Assembly (NCBI GenBank): GCA_911728435.2
Contig: OU452213.1
Span: forward strand, 1,405,834 to 1,469,833
DNA length: 64,000 nucleotides
Direction of reading: 5' to 3'
Source: Apoderus coryli
Lineage: Eukaryota > Arthropoda > Insecta > Coleoptera > Attelabidae
The notes under the pieces were generated by a model. That model was not told where the DNA came from and ran no database searches. It saw only the letters and a program-made list of their open reading frames with translations. Positions 1-11,600 of this stretch are shown here, one piece after another (the stretch's first letter is position 1; every line of letters begins with the position of its first letter). The translations under genes and the position numbers were made by a program.

Positions 1-2
1 CG

Positions 3-215
3 CTCGCTATCCCCAAAGAACTCAGAGACGTTGACAACCGATTGTACAACCGAACTCAAAGTTCAATAAAACGGCTATCATCATGTAGACTAAATCCTTT
101 TTCTAGCTCTATTTTCATGAATTCTTGCTATATTTTCGATTTTGGTACAAGAAATCTTTGCAGTGGCAACATTTTTAACAATCACATATACAACTCTTTT
201 TGTAAAACCAAATAA
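3..215 (+). CDS. possible 3' end of an unidentified gene (partial, open to the left edge)
   Basis: Frame 3 is open from the window edge for 70 codons and stops at TAA 213-215, overlapping an AATAAA. The translation is Asn/Ser-rich (for example NRLYNRTQSSIKRLSS) and shows no domain I recognise. GC content drops after the stop, which fits the end of a coding exon followed directly by a poly(A) signal. It could equally be a chance open frame or the tail of a transposon protein. No start or splice site is visible inside the window. Confidence 0.2.
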   Translation, partial: LAIPKELRDVDNRLYNRTQSSIKRLSSCRLNPFSSSIFMNSCYIFDFGTRNLCSGNIFNNHIYNSFCKTK

Positions 216-1257
216 AGAACTACTAAACACTATCAATCTATTAAGATTAAGCCTAAAATACAAAGTAAAATAAACAAAGGAAATGTGAGGTTAATGTCAA
301 TTAAATATCTTCTTTTATCGTTTTTTTTTCATGGCTTTAAGCAAATTTGTCTGATGTTTTCTAGACGCTTAGTAGTATTTTCTCTGTCCCATTGAGAAAC
401 ACGAAACTTGTCGAACTATTACTGAGGCTATAAGGATTCGCTTATAGAGTACCGATAATGAAGTAATAGCGATCCTTATCGCTTGCTTATTCTCTATCTC
501 TATCCTTAAAATTCATATTACAGAGTGCCGCTCCAGGACTTTTTTCAACTCAACAAACGTTGCCTCACACGAATTAATAGTCAGATTGCTGTCAAATTTA
601 TACACGTATCGTTTTAAAGTTAGCACTAAATAAAAATCATATGGCAAAGCAATACAAACTAATAAATTTGTCGACCGTACCCCATATCCTCTTCTACCTA
701 TTATTCAACATAATTTCTATATATTGAGACGTAAAAATTATGTAGGTACGATGATAATCTGCTTATATTTGGAAAAACCACTGCTGAAATTTTAATTTTT
801 TATGTTATACAAATATATTACATACGATAGACAGTATAGAAAAAAAACCAGGCTCTTATAGTACTCGAAATAAATCAGAAAATGCGTTAATAATATCGCA
901 GTATAGTTGGAACTTTGTATTTGGCAAAGTTTACCATTAAATTTTAATTTTTAAAGCTTTATCAATTCCGTTGACGATTGAAATTGTCTTAAATATTTTA
1001 TTTGTTTCATAAAATGTCTTATATTTACCTGTGATTCAGTTATTGAGAATGTATTCAACGGTTTTTATAAATCTTTTTGCATCAGAATGTTTCTCAACTG
1101 GTAAGTTTTCAAGTTACTTTTTATCGTGTAGGTTCTGTCCAAGAAAGTAATTTAAATGGTAACAGAAATTGTCGGCTATTGGACAAATAAATAAATTCTA
1201 TTAGAAAAAAAGTGAGCTTTATCTTTAATATATTTCATTTCCTCAGCTTGATATTCT
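216..1257. other. AT-rich intergenic DNA, nothing recognised
   Basis: No open frame with coding character, RNA gene or clear repeat was seen. Short poly-T and poly-A tracts only. Confidence 0.5.
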
Positions 1258-1625
1258 ATACAGGGTGGTCCTGTTTCGAAAGCGCACAAAATGCTTCGTT
1301 ACAAACATAGGGTGTGTCAAACGAAAAAAAGTAAAGAACCTTTTTTTGTTGTAAATTGAACAAAGATTCTAGAAATAATTTTTACTTCAAAAAAAAAACA
1401 GTAGCGTACCATTTTTTTCATTAAAATTGCCCGAAGATGAGTCCGTACACACGCCACTGGTGGAACTAAAATAATAATTTTTGCGTAAAAAGATCTATCT
1501 AAATTATCTATCTAAACATGCCAAATTTTATTTAGATATCTAAAATAGTTTTAAAAATATCATTAAATTTGGAATTTTTTATAAACATTTGGACACCCTG
1601 TATCTTTGTAACGAAGCATTTTTCG
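1258..1625. mobile_element. MITE-like element with inverted ends
   Basis: The left end carries ATACAGGGTGGTCC and the motif AAATGCTTCGTTACAAA (about 1289-1306). The right end carries the exact reverse complement TTTGTAACGAAGCATTT (about 1606-1622), next to GGACACCCTGTAT. The interior is AT-rich and non-coding. This is the structure of a small non-autonomous element. Target-site duplications were not resolved. Confidence 0.5.
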
Positions 1626-1697
1626 AGTATAGTTTATAATACAAACTGATATTATCTTGTGATTATCTGTCTGTCTCTTAAGTTTCCGATAATTGAC

Positions 1698-1718
1698 ACT
1701 TCCGGTTATACCGGAAGT
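1698..1718. repeat. ACTTCCGGT/ACCGGAAGT dyad
   Basis: Two 9-bp arms (ACTTCCGGT and ACCGGAAGT) separated by 3 bp. The same dyad recurs in the tandem array at 2821-4620 and at 59839-59859. The flanking sequence to about 1745 is the reverse complement of part of the 450-bp repeat, so this is a dispersed, inverted fragment of that family. ACCGGAAGT is the classical Ets-factor consensus; a regulatory role here is only inference. Confidence 0.6.
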
Positions 1719-2820
1719 AGGTGCCAACTTTCTTATTTCAAATGGAATTATTACAGTTTTCGATTCTAAGTAAAATTTCAACTAAACTTTGTGTGTAATG
1801 TCCTATACCTAAGTCTTACCGTTTCCGACTTATTTGAGGTTACATGTCAAAAATGACGTTTGCTGTCTCTAAAATCATTATAAAATTTTCCTACAAGTAA
1901 ACTTGCATTAATTGCTTTTGATATTATTCCTATCTCATTTCATGAGAACTTTCTACTGTTAAATTAGCAAATATTCATACAGGGTGTGCAAAATATCACA
2001 GCAAACATGAAGATGACAAAACTGTCAAAAGTCAATATTTTTGAGTATAAACCCCAATATTTTATAGTTTTATCTTATTAAGCAATAAAAATAAGGGTAA
2101 ATTTGTATAAGGTTGTACATCTCTAAAATGTTTAGTTTTCGCAATAATTGCCTAATGATATTAATCATTCAAACCAACCCCTTTCGGATTAATAATAAGA
2201 GCCACTGATTCGCGGACGTCGACACTGGTAATATATTCATTAGAAGAAAGAAATTGTGTGAATCGCTTTCTTTTTTCCACCTAATCTGTTGTGGTATTAT
2301 TAACTTGTTAAAAATATTTACAATCGATTATGTTCTTACATCGATTTACGATGGAAATCCCAACATTCGACTTATAACAATGAAATGTCAAACAATAACA
2401 ATGATAATGAAAGCAGACTCTGTTGAAATGGTGTTTTCTGATTATCTATTTTCTGTAGGCTATATGATCGGGAAAACAAATTTACCAACGGGTTTTATTA
2501 TTTACTGTGACAGCGTCATATAGATTTTATGGTCATATTGTACGTAATACTTAGTTCTCTTATTAATAATAATAATAAATCATTTATTGTGAAATCAAAA
2601 ATTACAAAAATCAAATGAACTCATACATAAATTAGTAATTTCAGCAAAAAGAAAGAGTTTGACTTTAAGTCATTCTTCCACTCTTCATGGGGTAGTAAAT
2701 ATAAAGAAATAATTACATTTTTCTAGAAACTTGCTTTTATTTCGGAAACTTTCCCATTTAGCTATAGGAACATGCCATATCATTTGAAAGGGAATTTGAA
2801 TGCCTTCCACAATATTTTAT
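1719..2820. other. intergenic; one possible retroelement tail
   Basis: Mostly featureless AT-rich DNA. A run of AAT/TTA trinucleotides near 2560-2580 followed by non-coding sequence resembles the microsatellite tail of a truncated non-LTR element in minus orientation (compare 62640-62675). A lone ATACAGGGTGTGC motif lies near 1977. The longest open frame here (2254-2523) has no coding character. Confidence 0.4.
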
Positions 2821-4620
2821 AATATACAGGGTGTCCCATTTGAGAAAATTGACTTATGCCTATTTTTACATGTCGATAACAACACAGTTGTTTGAGACCA
2901 CCCTGTAACTTTATGGACGATTCTGTCAACGCAGTTGATTTTTCTAATATATTCTTCATCTACCGCTAAAATCTCCAGATCCTGTCTATTCAAGTGACCA
3001 AATGGTGACTATTTTCTAGAGACCTGTTTTGGACCAAAAAAATTAAAAATAAATTATTTATTCAAAAACAGTTGAAGATAGGTATAGGGAAGTGTTAAGA
3101 CAAAATACTCCAAAACAGGTAAGGAATCCAAAAATATAATTATATACAGGGTGTTCCGTTTGAAATAAGAAAGTTGGTATCAACTTCCGTTATAACCGGA
3201 AGTGGCACAACCGCGAAAATATTTTAGAAGTATAGATTAGATTGAACTACTGAAGTAACCAAATTTTCAGAATATACAGGGTGTCCCATTTGAGAAAATT
3301 GACTTATGCCTATTTTTACATGTATATAACAATACAGTTGTTTGCGACACCCTGTAACTTTATGAACGAATCGGTCAATGTAGTTGATTTTCCTAATATA
3401 TTCTTCATCTACCGCCAAAATCTCCAGACCCTGTCTATTCAAGTGACCAAATGGTGACTATTTTCCCGAGACCTGTTTCGGGCAAAAAAAATTAAAAATA
3501 AATTATTTATTCAAAAACAGTTGAAGATAGGTATAGGGAAGTGTTAAGACAAAATACTCCAAAACAGATCAGGAATCCAAAAATATAATTATATACAGGG
3601 TGTTCCGTTTGAAATAAGAAAGTTGGTATCAACTTCCGGTATAACCGGAAGTGGCACAACCGCCAAAATATTTTAGAAGTATAGATTAGATTGAACTACT
3701 GAAGTAACCAAATTTTCAGAATATATAGGGTGTTCCATTTGAGAAAATTGACTTATGCCTATTTTTACATGTAGATAACAATACAGTTGTTTGCGACCAC
3801 CCTGTAACCCTATCGACGAATCGGTCAACGTAGTTGATTTTTCTAATATATTCTTCATCTACCGCCAAAATTTCCAGAGCCTGTCTATTCAAGTGACCAA
3901 ATGGTGACTATTTTCCAGAGACCTGTTTCGGGCCAAAAAAATTAAAAATAAATTATTTATTCAAAAACAGTTGAAGATAGGTATAGGGAAGTGTTAAGAC
4001 AAAATACTCCAAAACAGATAAGGAATCCAAAAATATAATTATATACAGGGTGTTCCGTTTGAAATAAGAAAGTTGGTATTAACTTCCGGTATAACCGGAA
4101 GTGGCACAACCGCCAAAATATTTTAGAAGTATAGATTAGATTGAATTACTTAAGTAACCAAATTTTCAGAATATACAGGGTGTCCCATTTGAGAAAATTG
4201 ACTTATGCCTATTTTTACATGTATATAACAATACAGTTGTTTGCGACACCCTGTAACTTTATGAACGAATCGGTCAATGTAGTTGATTTTCCTAATATAT
4301 TCTTCATCTACCGCCAAAATTTCCAGAGCCTGTCTATTCAAGTGACCAAATGGTGACTATTTTCTAGAGACCTGTTTTGGGGTCAAAAAAATTAAAAATA
4401 AATTATTTATTCAAAAACAGTTGAAGATAGGTATAGGGAAGTGTTAAGACAAAATACTCCAAAACAGATAAGGAATCCAAAAATATAATTATATACAGGG
4501 TGTTCCGTTTGAAATAAGAAAGTTGGTATTAACTTCCGGTATAACCGGAAGTGGCACAACCGCCAAAATATTTTATAAGTATAGATTAGATTGAACTACT
4601 GAAGTAACCAAATTTTCAGA
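2821..4620 (+). repeat. tandem array, four units of about 450 bp
   Basis: Units begin near 2821, 3271, 3720 and 4170, each with AATATACAGGGTGTCCCATTT or a close variant (spacing 450, 449 and 450). The array ends near 4620. Each unit holds a second ATACAGGGTGTTCCG motif about 320 bp in, and the dyad ACTTCCGGT-ATA-ACCGGAAGT (3183-3203, where one base differs; 3632-3652; 4082-4102; 4532-4552). The units are nearly identical, suggesting recent amplification. Short open frames across the units are by-products of the repetition. Segments match, in inverted orientation, the array at 59889-61172. Confidence 0.9.
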
Positions 4621-5629
4621 CTGATCCGTTGTTCAGTTCTCCATTAAAGTCTAATATGCCATCCATCATGAGCAGATAAAAAATCATCACTGAAATATTC
4701 TGATTAAATAATTGTGATAAATAGTAATTTTCGTGACTAAAATGTTGGCGCCACGTAAAATAAACATACAGTAAATGACTAATCTATACTATATCGCCTC
4801 TAATTGTTAAATATTGTTACCTAAACTGATAAAGTCCTGAAAAAAACCACATTACTAATAGAAAATTATCGATAAAACTGTATGCAGTTTTAAAGGCAAC
4901 ATTATTTATCTAAATATAAGTAGGTAAATCATATTCCTTTTATAAAACTCAATTTATCGTTCATAAGACAATACTTTTCAAAGTTCCCTCGTATACAAAA
5001 AAAAATTTTTTTGCACCTAATTAATTTACCTATTATATCGTTATACCCATATTTGTTTACATTTCCTTATTGAGTTGAATTGGTTTTGATAGAAAGAACA
5101 GATAAATCTCAGTTTTGTGGGAATTCTAGACAGGTCCTTGAACATTTTATATCCGTTTAATTATAACCGTATAATACAAAATCCAACTAGGTAGGTACCT
5201 ACTTCATTAATATAAATTTTTTGTAAGACAAAAACGCAAAATTTTAATTTTTCATTGTATTTAAAGAATGTTTTCTACGATTGGCAACGCTGGAAATGTG
5301 CACTTCTGCAGTGCGCATGACTAGGGATTCCCGTATTAATTCCAACTCAAGCTTAAAAGATTATTTTTTGTCGTTTTCACTAAATACTTTTAACGTTAAA
5401 TTTAGTTTAACTTCGACTACGAACTAAACGTGTTATTTTCGAGTTACTTATATTATCGATATTGTGCTTTAAAAATACGACATTTATTTTTTTTTTCGAA
5501 GGAGGAGGTTGTTTGCGAGTTACGAGACATTGAAGTGACAGTGCTTATTACCTATTATTTTGTTATTTTTAATTTCCTACTTTACCCGTGTCGTGAATAT
5601 AATATATCAATAATAAATAGATATTAACA
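4621..5629 (+). other. cactus upstream region and 5' UTR
   Basis: Non-coding DNA before the cactus start codon. GC content rises after about 5280, which fits a promoter and 5' UTR. A perfect kappaB-like 9-mer lies at 5324-5332 and a weaker GGGAATTCT at 5119-5127. A 65-codon upstream open frame (5430-5627) ends just before the ATG; whether it lies in the transcript is unknown. Confidence 0.4.
5324..5332 (+). promoter_or_regulatory. candidate NF-kB (Dorsal/Dif/Relish) site upstream of cactus
   Basis: GGGATTCCC fits the insect NF-kB consensus GGGAWTCMC and lies about 300 bp upstream of the cactus ATG. IkB genes are commonly induced by the NF-kB factors they inhibit. Binding is inferred from sequence alone. 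Confidence 0.4.
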
Positions 5630-8600
5630 ATGTCAGGAGAGAATCAAAATCATCGTTATAATATTCCAGATGATCCAAACAATAAGGAAAAATTATACGA
5701 ATCGTCAACAACAGATAGTGGCTTCCTCTCCGGTGAGAATCTGTTGATATCTGGTGAGATAGAGGATAATCAAGAAGAACCATATCCTGATAATAATTCA
5801 ATGAGACTCGACACAGGAATCTCGTTGACAGAAAGTATTTCTAACCTTAAAATTAAACATGAAGACGGTTTGAATGATTTGAGCAGTAATATTGTTTCGA
5901 CAAAGTGTATACAAGAGTCTTCACAACAACAACTGGTTGAGACAAATGTTCACAGCCATAGTGGTAAGGATATCAGGATGGATATTCGACGGGAGCCCTC
6001 ATGGAGTGTGTATTTCGAGCAAGATGAAGATGGGGATACGTAAGTCATGTTTATATTGTTTTTTATTTATTTCTAGTAATGACCAATCTTACTTTAACAT
6101 TAAGGCACTATTTTTTGTGGTCTATCTTTAAAATAGATAAGAGCCAATATTTTTACGTGAAAGTGATATTCTTGATCAATATTTCAAGCCGTTTCCGAGA
6201 TATTTGTCTTATGAAAAATCTAATAAAATTATTTATTTTAACCCAATTCTGCCTATTCTTAGATGCGACGCTTGTTTGGCCTTTGAACTATGGTGTTGTA
6301 TGTAAGTATGATTGTCCTCCCTCAGTTCAGTAAACAAAATACTCCGTTTAAGATCTCAGTTGTTATTATGTATGTCCTTTTGGTCTTTGTTTTCGAGTTC
6401 CAAAAAGAATATCAACAATTTTCACTCAACTAACATACTTAAATGGAACATGTAGTATATTATTTTTTATGTATTAACAATTCCAAGATTTGATTTACAA
6501 CTTGTCAAATAATAGAATAGGCCCTTGTAAATTGAATAGATAGTCGAGTACATTTTTATTGGCTTTTTCAAATTGGTATACAATCAGTAGATAAAAGGAG
6601 CAGTTACCTATTACATTGGTCGTAGGTACTACCTGCATTTATTGCATATGTGTGTAAGAAACTTTCGCCAAGGTTATTGTCCATTTAAAAGGCGTGGCAT
6701 TGTTGCCAAATCAATTTCTCAGGTGAACCTAACTTTGAGTTAAAAGAATCTGTAGCGTACTGATTGAGAGTAATTAGGAAATATTTATTAGGCATCGGAT
6801 TTTTAAATCAAAGTGCAAAATAGAAGTGAGTGAAAATTACTGATATATGTACCTATATGACGTTGATGGAAAATGCCTAATAAACAAATTGTAAATGAAT
6901 AAATGTTACTTGTTAATTAGTGTTTTGTTAAATAGCGAATAAAACATTTGGGGATCACCAAAATCTTTTGAATGATGCCATAATGATAATCAATAAATAA
7001 TAATATCAATAAATAAACAAAAATCAGAGGTTAGGTAAAATTAGTATATTCTATCGATAAACACTATTTAATGTAATCATAAAGCATTTTAAAAGTTCTC
7101 GTTGCATTCTCTTAATAATCTGTTTGAAGTAAAATAATACCGGACCCACCTGAATAATCTGGGAGTCGTCACATCCAATTTTTGCAGCCTTAAGAGCTTC
7201 TTGTGATTGAAATAAATCTAAATCATCTTCTGCTTCTTGTCATATTTTGTCAGGTTAGGTTAGTGAAACGTCAGAATTGCATACAGTGTTGCGCGATGTC
7301 AACTTAATTTACAGGTATTATGTGCAATATTAAAGAAAAAGTGATATCGTTCGTTGATGTAGGTAGGTTTGTACTGTAAAAGCTGTTCTATCTGAACAAA
7401 TAATAATACATGGCGTGACGATGTATAATGTGTGGGAATTCCGCCGAAAAGAACCAGATTTCTTAGGAAGGATTCGTTACTATGCTTATATACGATAATA
7501 TTAGGTATGTGCCAATTTTGTTTGTAATATCATAAAGTTGTTTAAACTTACATATGGAAGTGCTAATGGACCAATTTATTATCGGCATCATCATCTGTGG
7601 ATGAATAAAATAATATGTCTGTATTACATAGATATACGGGGGATATACAGAGTGAGTAGACGCGACGGTCTCCTGTGGCAAAACTATTCAGATTTTCAAA
7701 ATTCTTTCAACGTCTGATTTTGTAGTCCTATTAGGACTACATTCTAAAATAGGTGCCATTAATACAGGATGTTACATTATTTATTTATTTATTTAAGATA
7801 CACTGCCCAGACAGATAAATAATCCAATTAAAGGGCAGGAAAAATTACAGTAAATTCTTAATATCTAACACTAAATTTATATTCTAAGAAATATATTTTT
7901 ATACAAGACAGAGTTGAATTAAAAATATTAATTTGCTCGGACACAGAGTTACAAGTATGACACATAAAATATAAAGGGGAACGCAACAACAAATTAGTAC
8001 GCGGGGCCGGAAAGTAAAGACGATTCCGTTATTACGTGTACGTATATTTGGGACACAAAAAGGAATCTGGCTTAAAAACTCTGGACAGTCAAGAAGTCCA
8101 TTAATAATCTTAAAGAGCAATACTAGAGCGGAATATTCTCTCCGAGTATTTAATGATACTAGATTAAAACGGTTTAACAGAATATCATGAGGAAACCCAA
8201 TGGATGGATAAACCCCATCAACCCGAAACCACAGCAACTTGGCAAAACGACGCTGGATGCGCTCAATATTATTCATATGTATGGCATACATAGGATTCCA
8301 TACTACAGATGCATATTCCAGTTTAGATCTGACAAATGTGTTGAAAAGAACAATGAGAGTTTGAGGTGTCACAAACTCTTTCAAATTGCGCACAATAAAA
8401 TCCAGAGATCTATAGGATGCTGAAACTATATTATTGTAATGATTAGTAAAGCTTAGTTTACCATCAAACCAAACACCTAAATCTTTAAACTCATCACAAG
8501 TTGTTAATGGACAATTATTTATACAATATGAAAATTTGACAGGGTTTATTTTCCGTGTATAGGAAACACTAAAACATTTATCAATATTCAGATAAAGATT

Positions 8601-11600
8601 ATTACGGACACACCACTCATATACAACATTTAAATCATCCTGAAGATGAGAACAATCTTCAGTACTATTAATGACAGAATATACTTTGAAGTCGTCAGCG
8701 TATAATAACGAACTATTTGTCAAGCCACTAGAAATATCATCGATAAAACACAGGAACAACAATGGTTCAAGGACAGAGCCCTAGGGAACACCAGATGACA
8801 CTTTAAAATTTGCGGAACGAAATCCTCGACTTTCCACATACTGAAATCTATCCTTCAGATACGACTTCAAAAGCAGCAGTAAATTATAAGATAGTCCATA
8901 ACGACACAGTTTACGCAGTGGAATACCATGATCAAGTCTATCAAAGGCTTTAGTACATCTACCTGACCCCCGATATCAAGTCGCTCAGTTAAAAACTGTG
9001 TTAAAACCAAAAAATTAGTTGACGTAGAACGACCGGGAAAAAAGCCATGTTGTACCGATGAAATCTGACGCCTAACATGGCTCATAATAATATCATGGAG
9101 CACAAATTCAAAAACTTTAAAAGAACACGACTGTATGGAAATTGGTCTATAATTTGAAATATCCTGTTTATCTCCCTTCTTATAAACCGGCGTTACTCTA
9201 GAAGATTTCCAATCAGAGGGGAAACTACACGATCGCAAAGAAACATTGAATATTGTACACAATGGTTTAGCAAACACAGTGGCACAATTCCTAATTACAA
9301 AAGATGGTATACCATCAGGACCCGATGTAAATTTAGCTTTTAACCTTCTCAAAGCTCCATAGACCTCCGTCTCAGTAATCACACGATCCGGTAAATGAGA
9401 CACATTCACAACATCAAACAATCCCTGATCAATATCAAATGCCTGAGATGCAACGTATGATGTGTTGAAAAATTCCGCAAATTTATTGACAAGCTCCTGC
9501 GGATCATCAATATTATTACCATTGTAAGTCATACTACCAGGCAATCGCCCAGATTTGCTTCTGGGATTGACAAAAGACCAAAACTTGTTAGGATCACTAC
9601 TCAATCTACGCTCAGCATCACGCAAGTACACCTTGTAAGAGGAACTCACCTCAGTTTTTATATTGTGACGCAGAACTCTAAAATCATTGAAAAATTGAGG
9701 ATGGAAATTCTATACAAGGTATATATTTTAGATAAATGACAAAAAGGTTACAAATTATTACTTTTACACTTAAATATGGAATATTGTATATTAGCAATCG
9801 GTGGTAATATCGGCTGATAATAACTACCTAACTAATAGTTTAATCATATTGTTTAGAAAAAGTAAAGTGGGGACTTTGTAATAATCATTTTTTTTCTAAA
9901 GTAACAATGATTATTTGAAGTAGTAGGTGCTTAGCGCAATAATATATTATGTTCATCAGATTTCGCGAAAAACCATCATAAAGACAGATAGGAAAAAAAA
10001 CTTATTATTTAATCCATTTAAATTATATAAATAAAGTAATATACAATTTTCGTTTGTTTTGTTTGGTCTGCGGTTTTAATTTAGGTAGGTGTATTATTTT
10101 GTAGGTAGGTATTCTGTCAAGGGCGTGCATCTACAAGGATTCTGCAAACCGAAATTTGTCAGAAATGTTTTTAGAATTTATATAGGAAATTTCAATTTAA
10201 TTAGAACAAAATGATTTGTAATTAAATATAACGGGTACCTATTTGTACGAGTATAAAGAGGTCAGGGATATTTTTATAGCTACCTTTTTAACGACCCGCC
10301 CATGTACAAATGCTAAACGATACGCTCAATTTGCTTTATATTTAAGTAAAATTTCCAATTACTTGCTGGAGTTTAGTGATGTGTATTCTGTTGGTTTTCC
10401 GAAGAATATTTACGTTTTATTATAATTGTTTCAATTTTTATTACGATGATTATTTGCAGTGCAAGTATAATATATCCTGTTGGAATTTTGAGGTGATTAA
10501 TAAATTTTCTTTATTCCATGAATGGATTGGCTTGTGATTGTTTTGCTTGCATGTTGTGGTATGTGTAAGTGCATACATACGTATGTCGGTCACAATAATA
10601 ATATAGAATTTTCCCAAAAACTTATAAATAGGAGGTCATTGGTTTTTACATTTATTTTACTGGGTAAATTCCATAATAGTAATCAACTTTCTTTTATTTG
10701 ATAATTGTTTGTCAATCGGGAAATTGTCTTAATCATAATGCAAAGTATTAATGAAATTGTGGTTATATACAGGGTGTTTTACAAATGGAAAAAAAAATCT
10801 TTTTAGATCTTATAATGTGTTTTTGTTTAATAAGAAAAAGCCTTTATCGGATGGGGCGATTTTAATTCCGAGGAATATTTTTCTGTAAATTCCCTCCTTG
10901 CTCAACCAGGGTTGATAAAAATCGTGATTTTTTGTTTTTCTTAAAATTTGTACTAGATTTTACAAATATTATTATTTTCAAATATAGCATATAAGACGGC
11001 CAATCAATCTAAGATTTCATCCCAAATACGTTACACCCACAGGTAAAGGCAGTGTTTTCCATGGGGTTGTTTCTCATGGAATGGGGTGGGTCCTTTAACT
11101 TCATTAATAAAAAAATAAAAGCACTTTGTTGCTCTACGTTTGTCCAATAGTGTATTTCGTTTTGTTAAATAAACATGAAGATTTCGTTCGTGTAGTTTAA
11201 TTAGTTATACAGGGTATTTCTAAATTCAATGGTTCAAATTTAAAATGGGAGATTTGCCATAAATCAAAAACGCCTTGAAATAGTTTTTTCAAATTTAGTG
11301 ACCGCCATGTTTTATAAAAAAGTCATATTTTGACATAAAAAGTATGTCAAATTATGACTTTTTTAAAGAACATATCGGTCACTAAATTTGAAAAAAATAT
11401 CTGATGGAGTTTTTGAATTATGGCACATTTGAGAACGAAATGAGTGTTAACTTTTGGACACATTGTATCTGAACTTGTACAATGTTTCCAGAAAGTAACA
11501 CTTTCAGGAACGAGTCGTCAGCATTTTGAAAACAAAAATGACGTATTGTTCAACGGCTGAAACTCATTAAATTTATGTCAATAAAAAAGAAAAGTCAAAA

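Noticed and set aside
3224..4356. Repeated short proteins such as MNRQGLEILAVDEEYIRKIN
   Set aside because: They are by-products of the 450-bp tandem repeat and exist on both strands at the same place.
5430..5627. Independent gene just before cactus
   Set aside because: The frame is low-complexity and hydrophobic, with no family match; it is more likely 5' UTR or promoter sequence.
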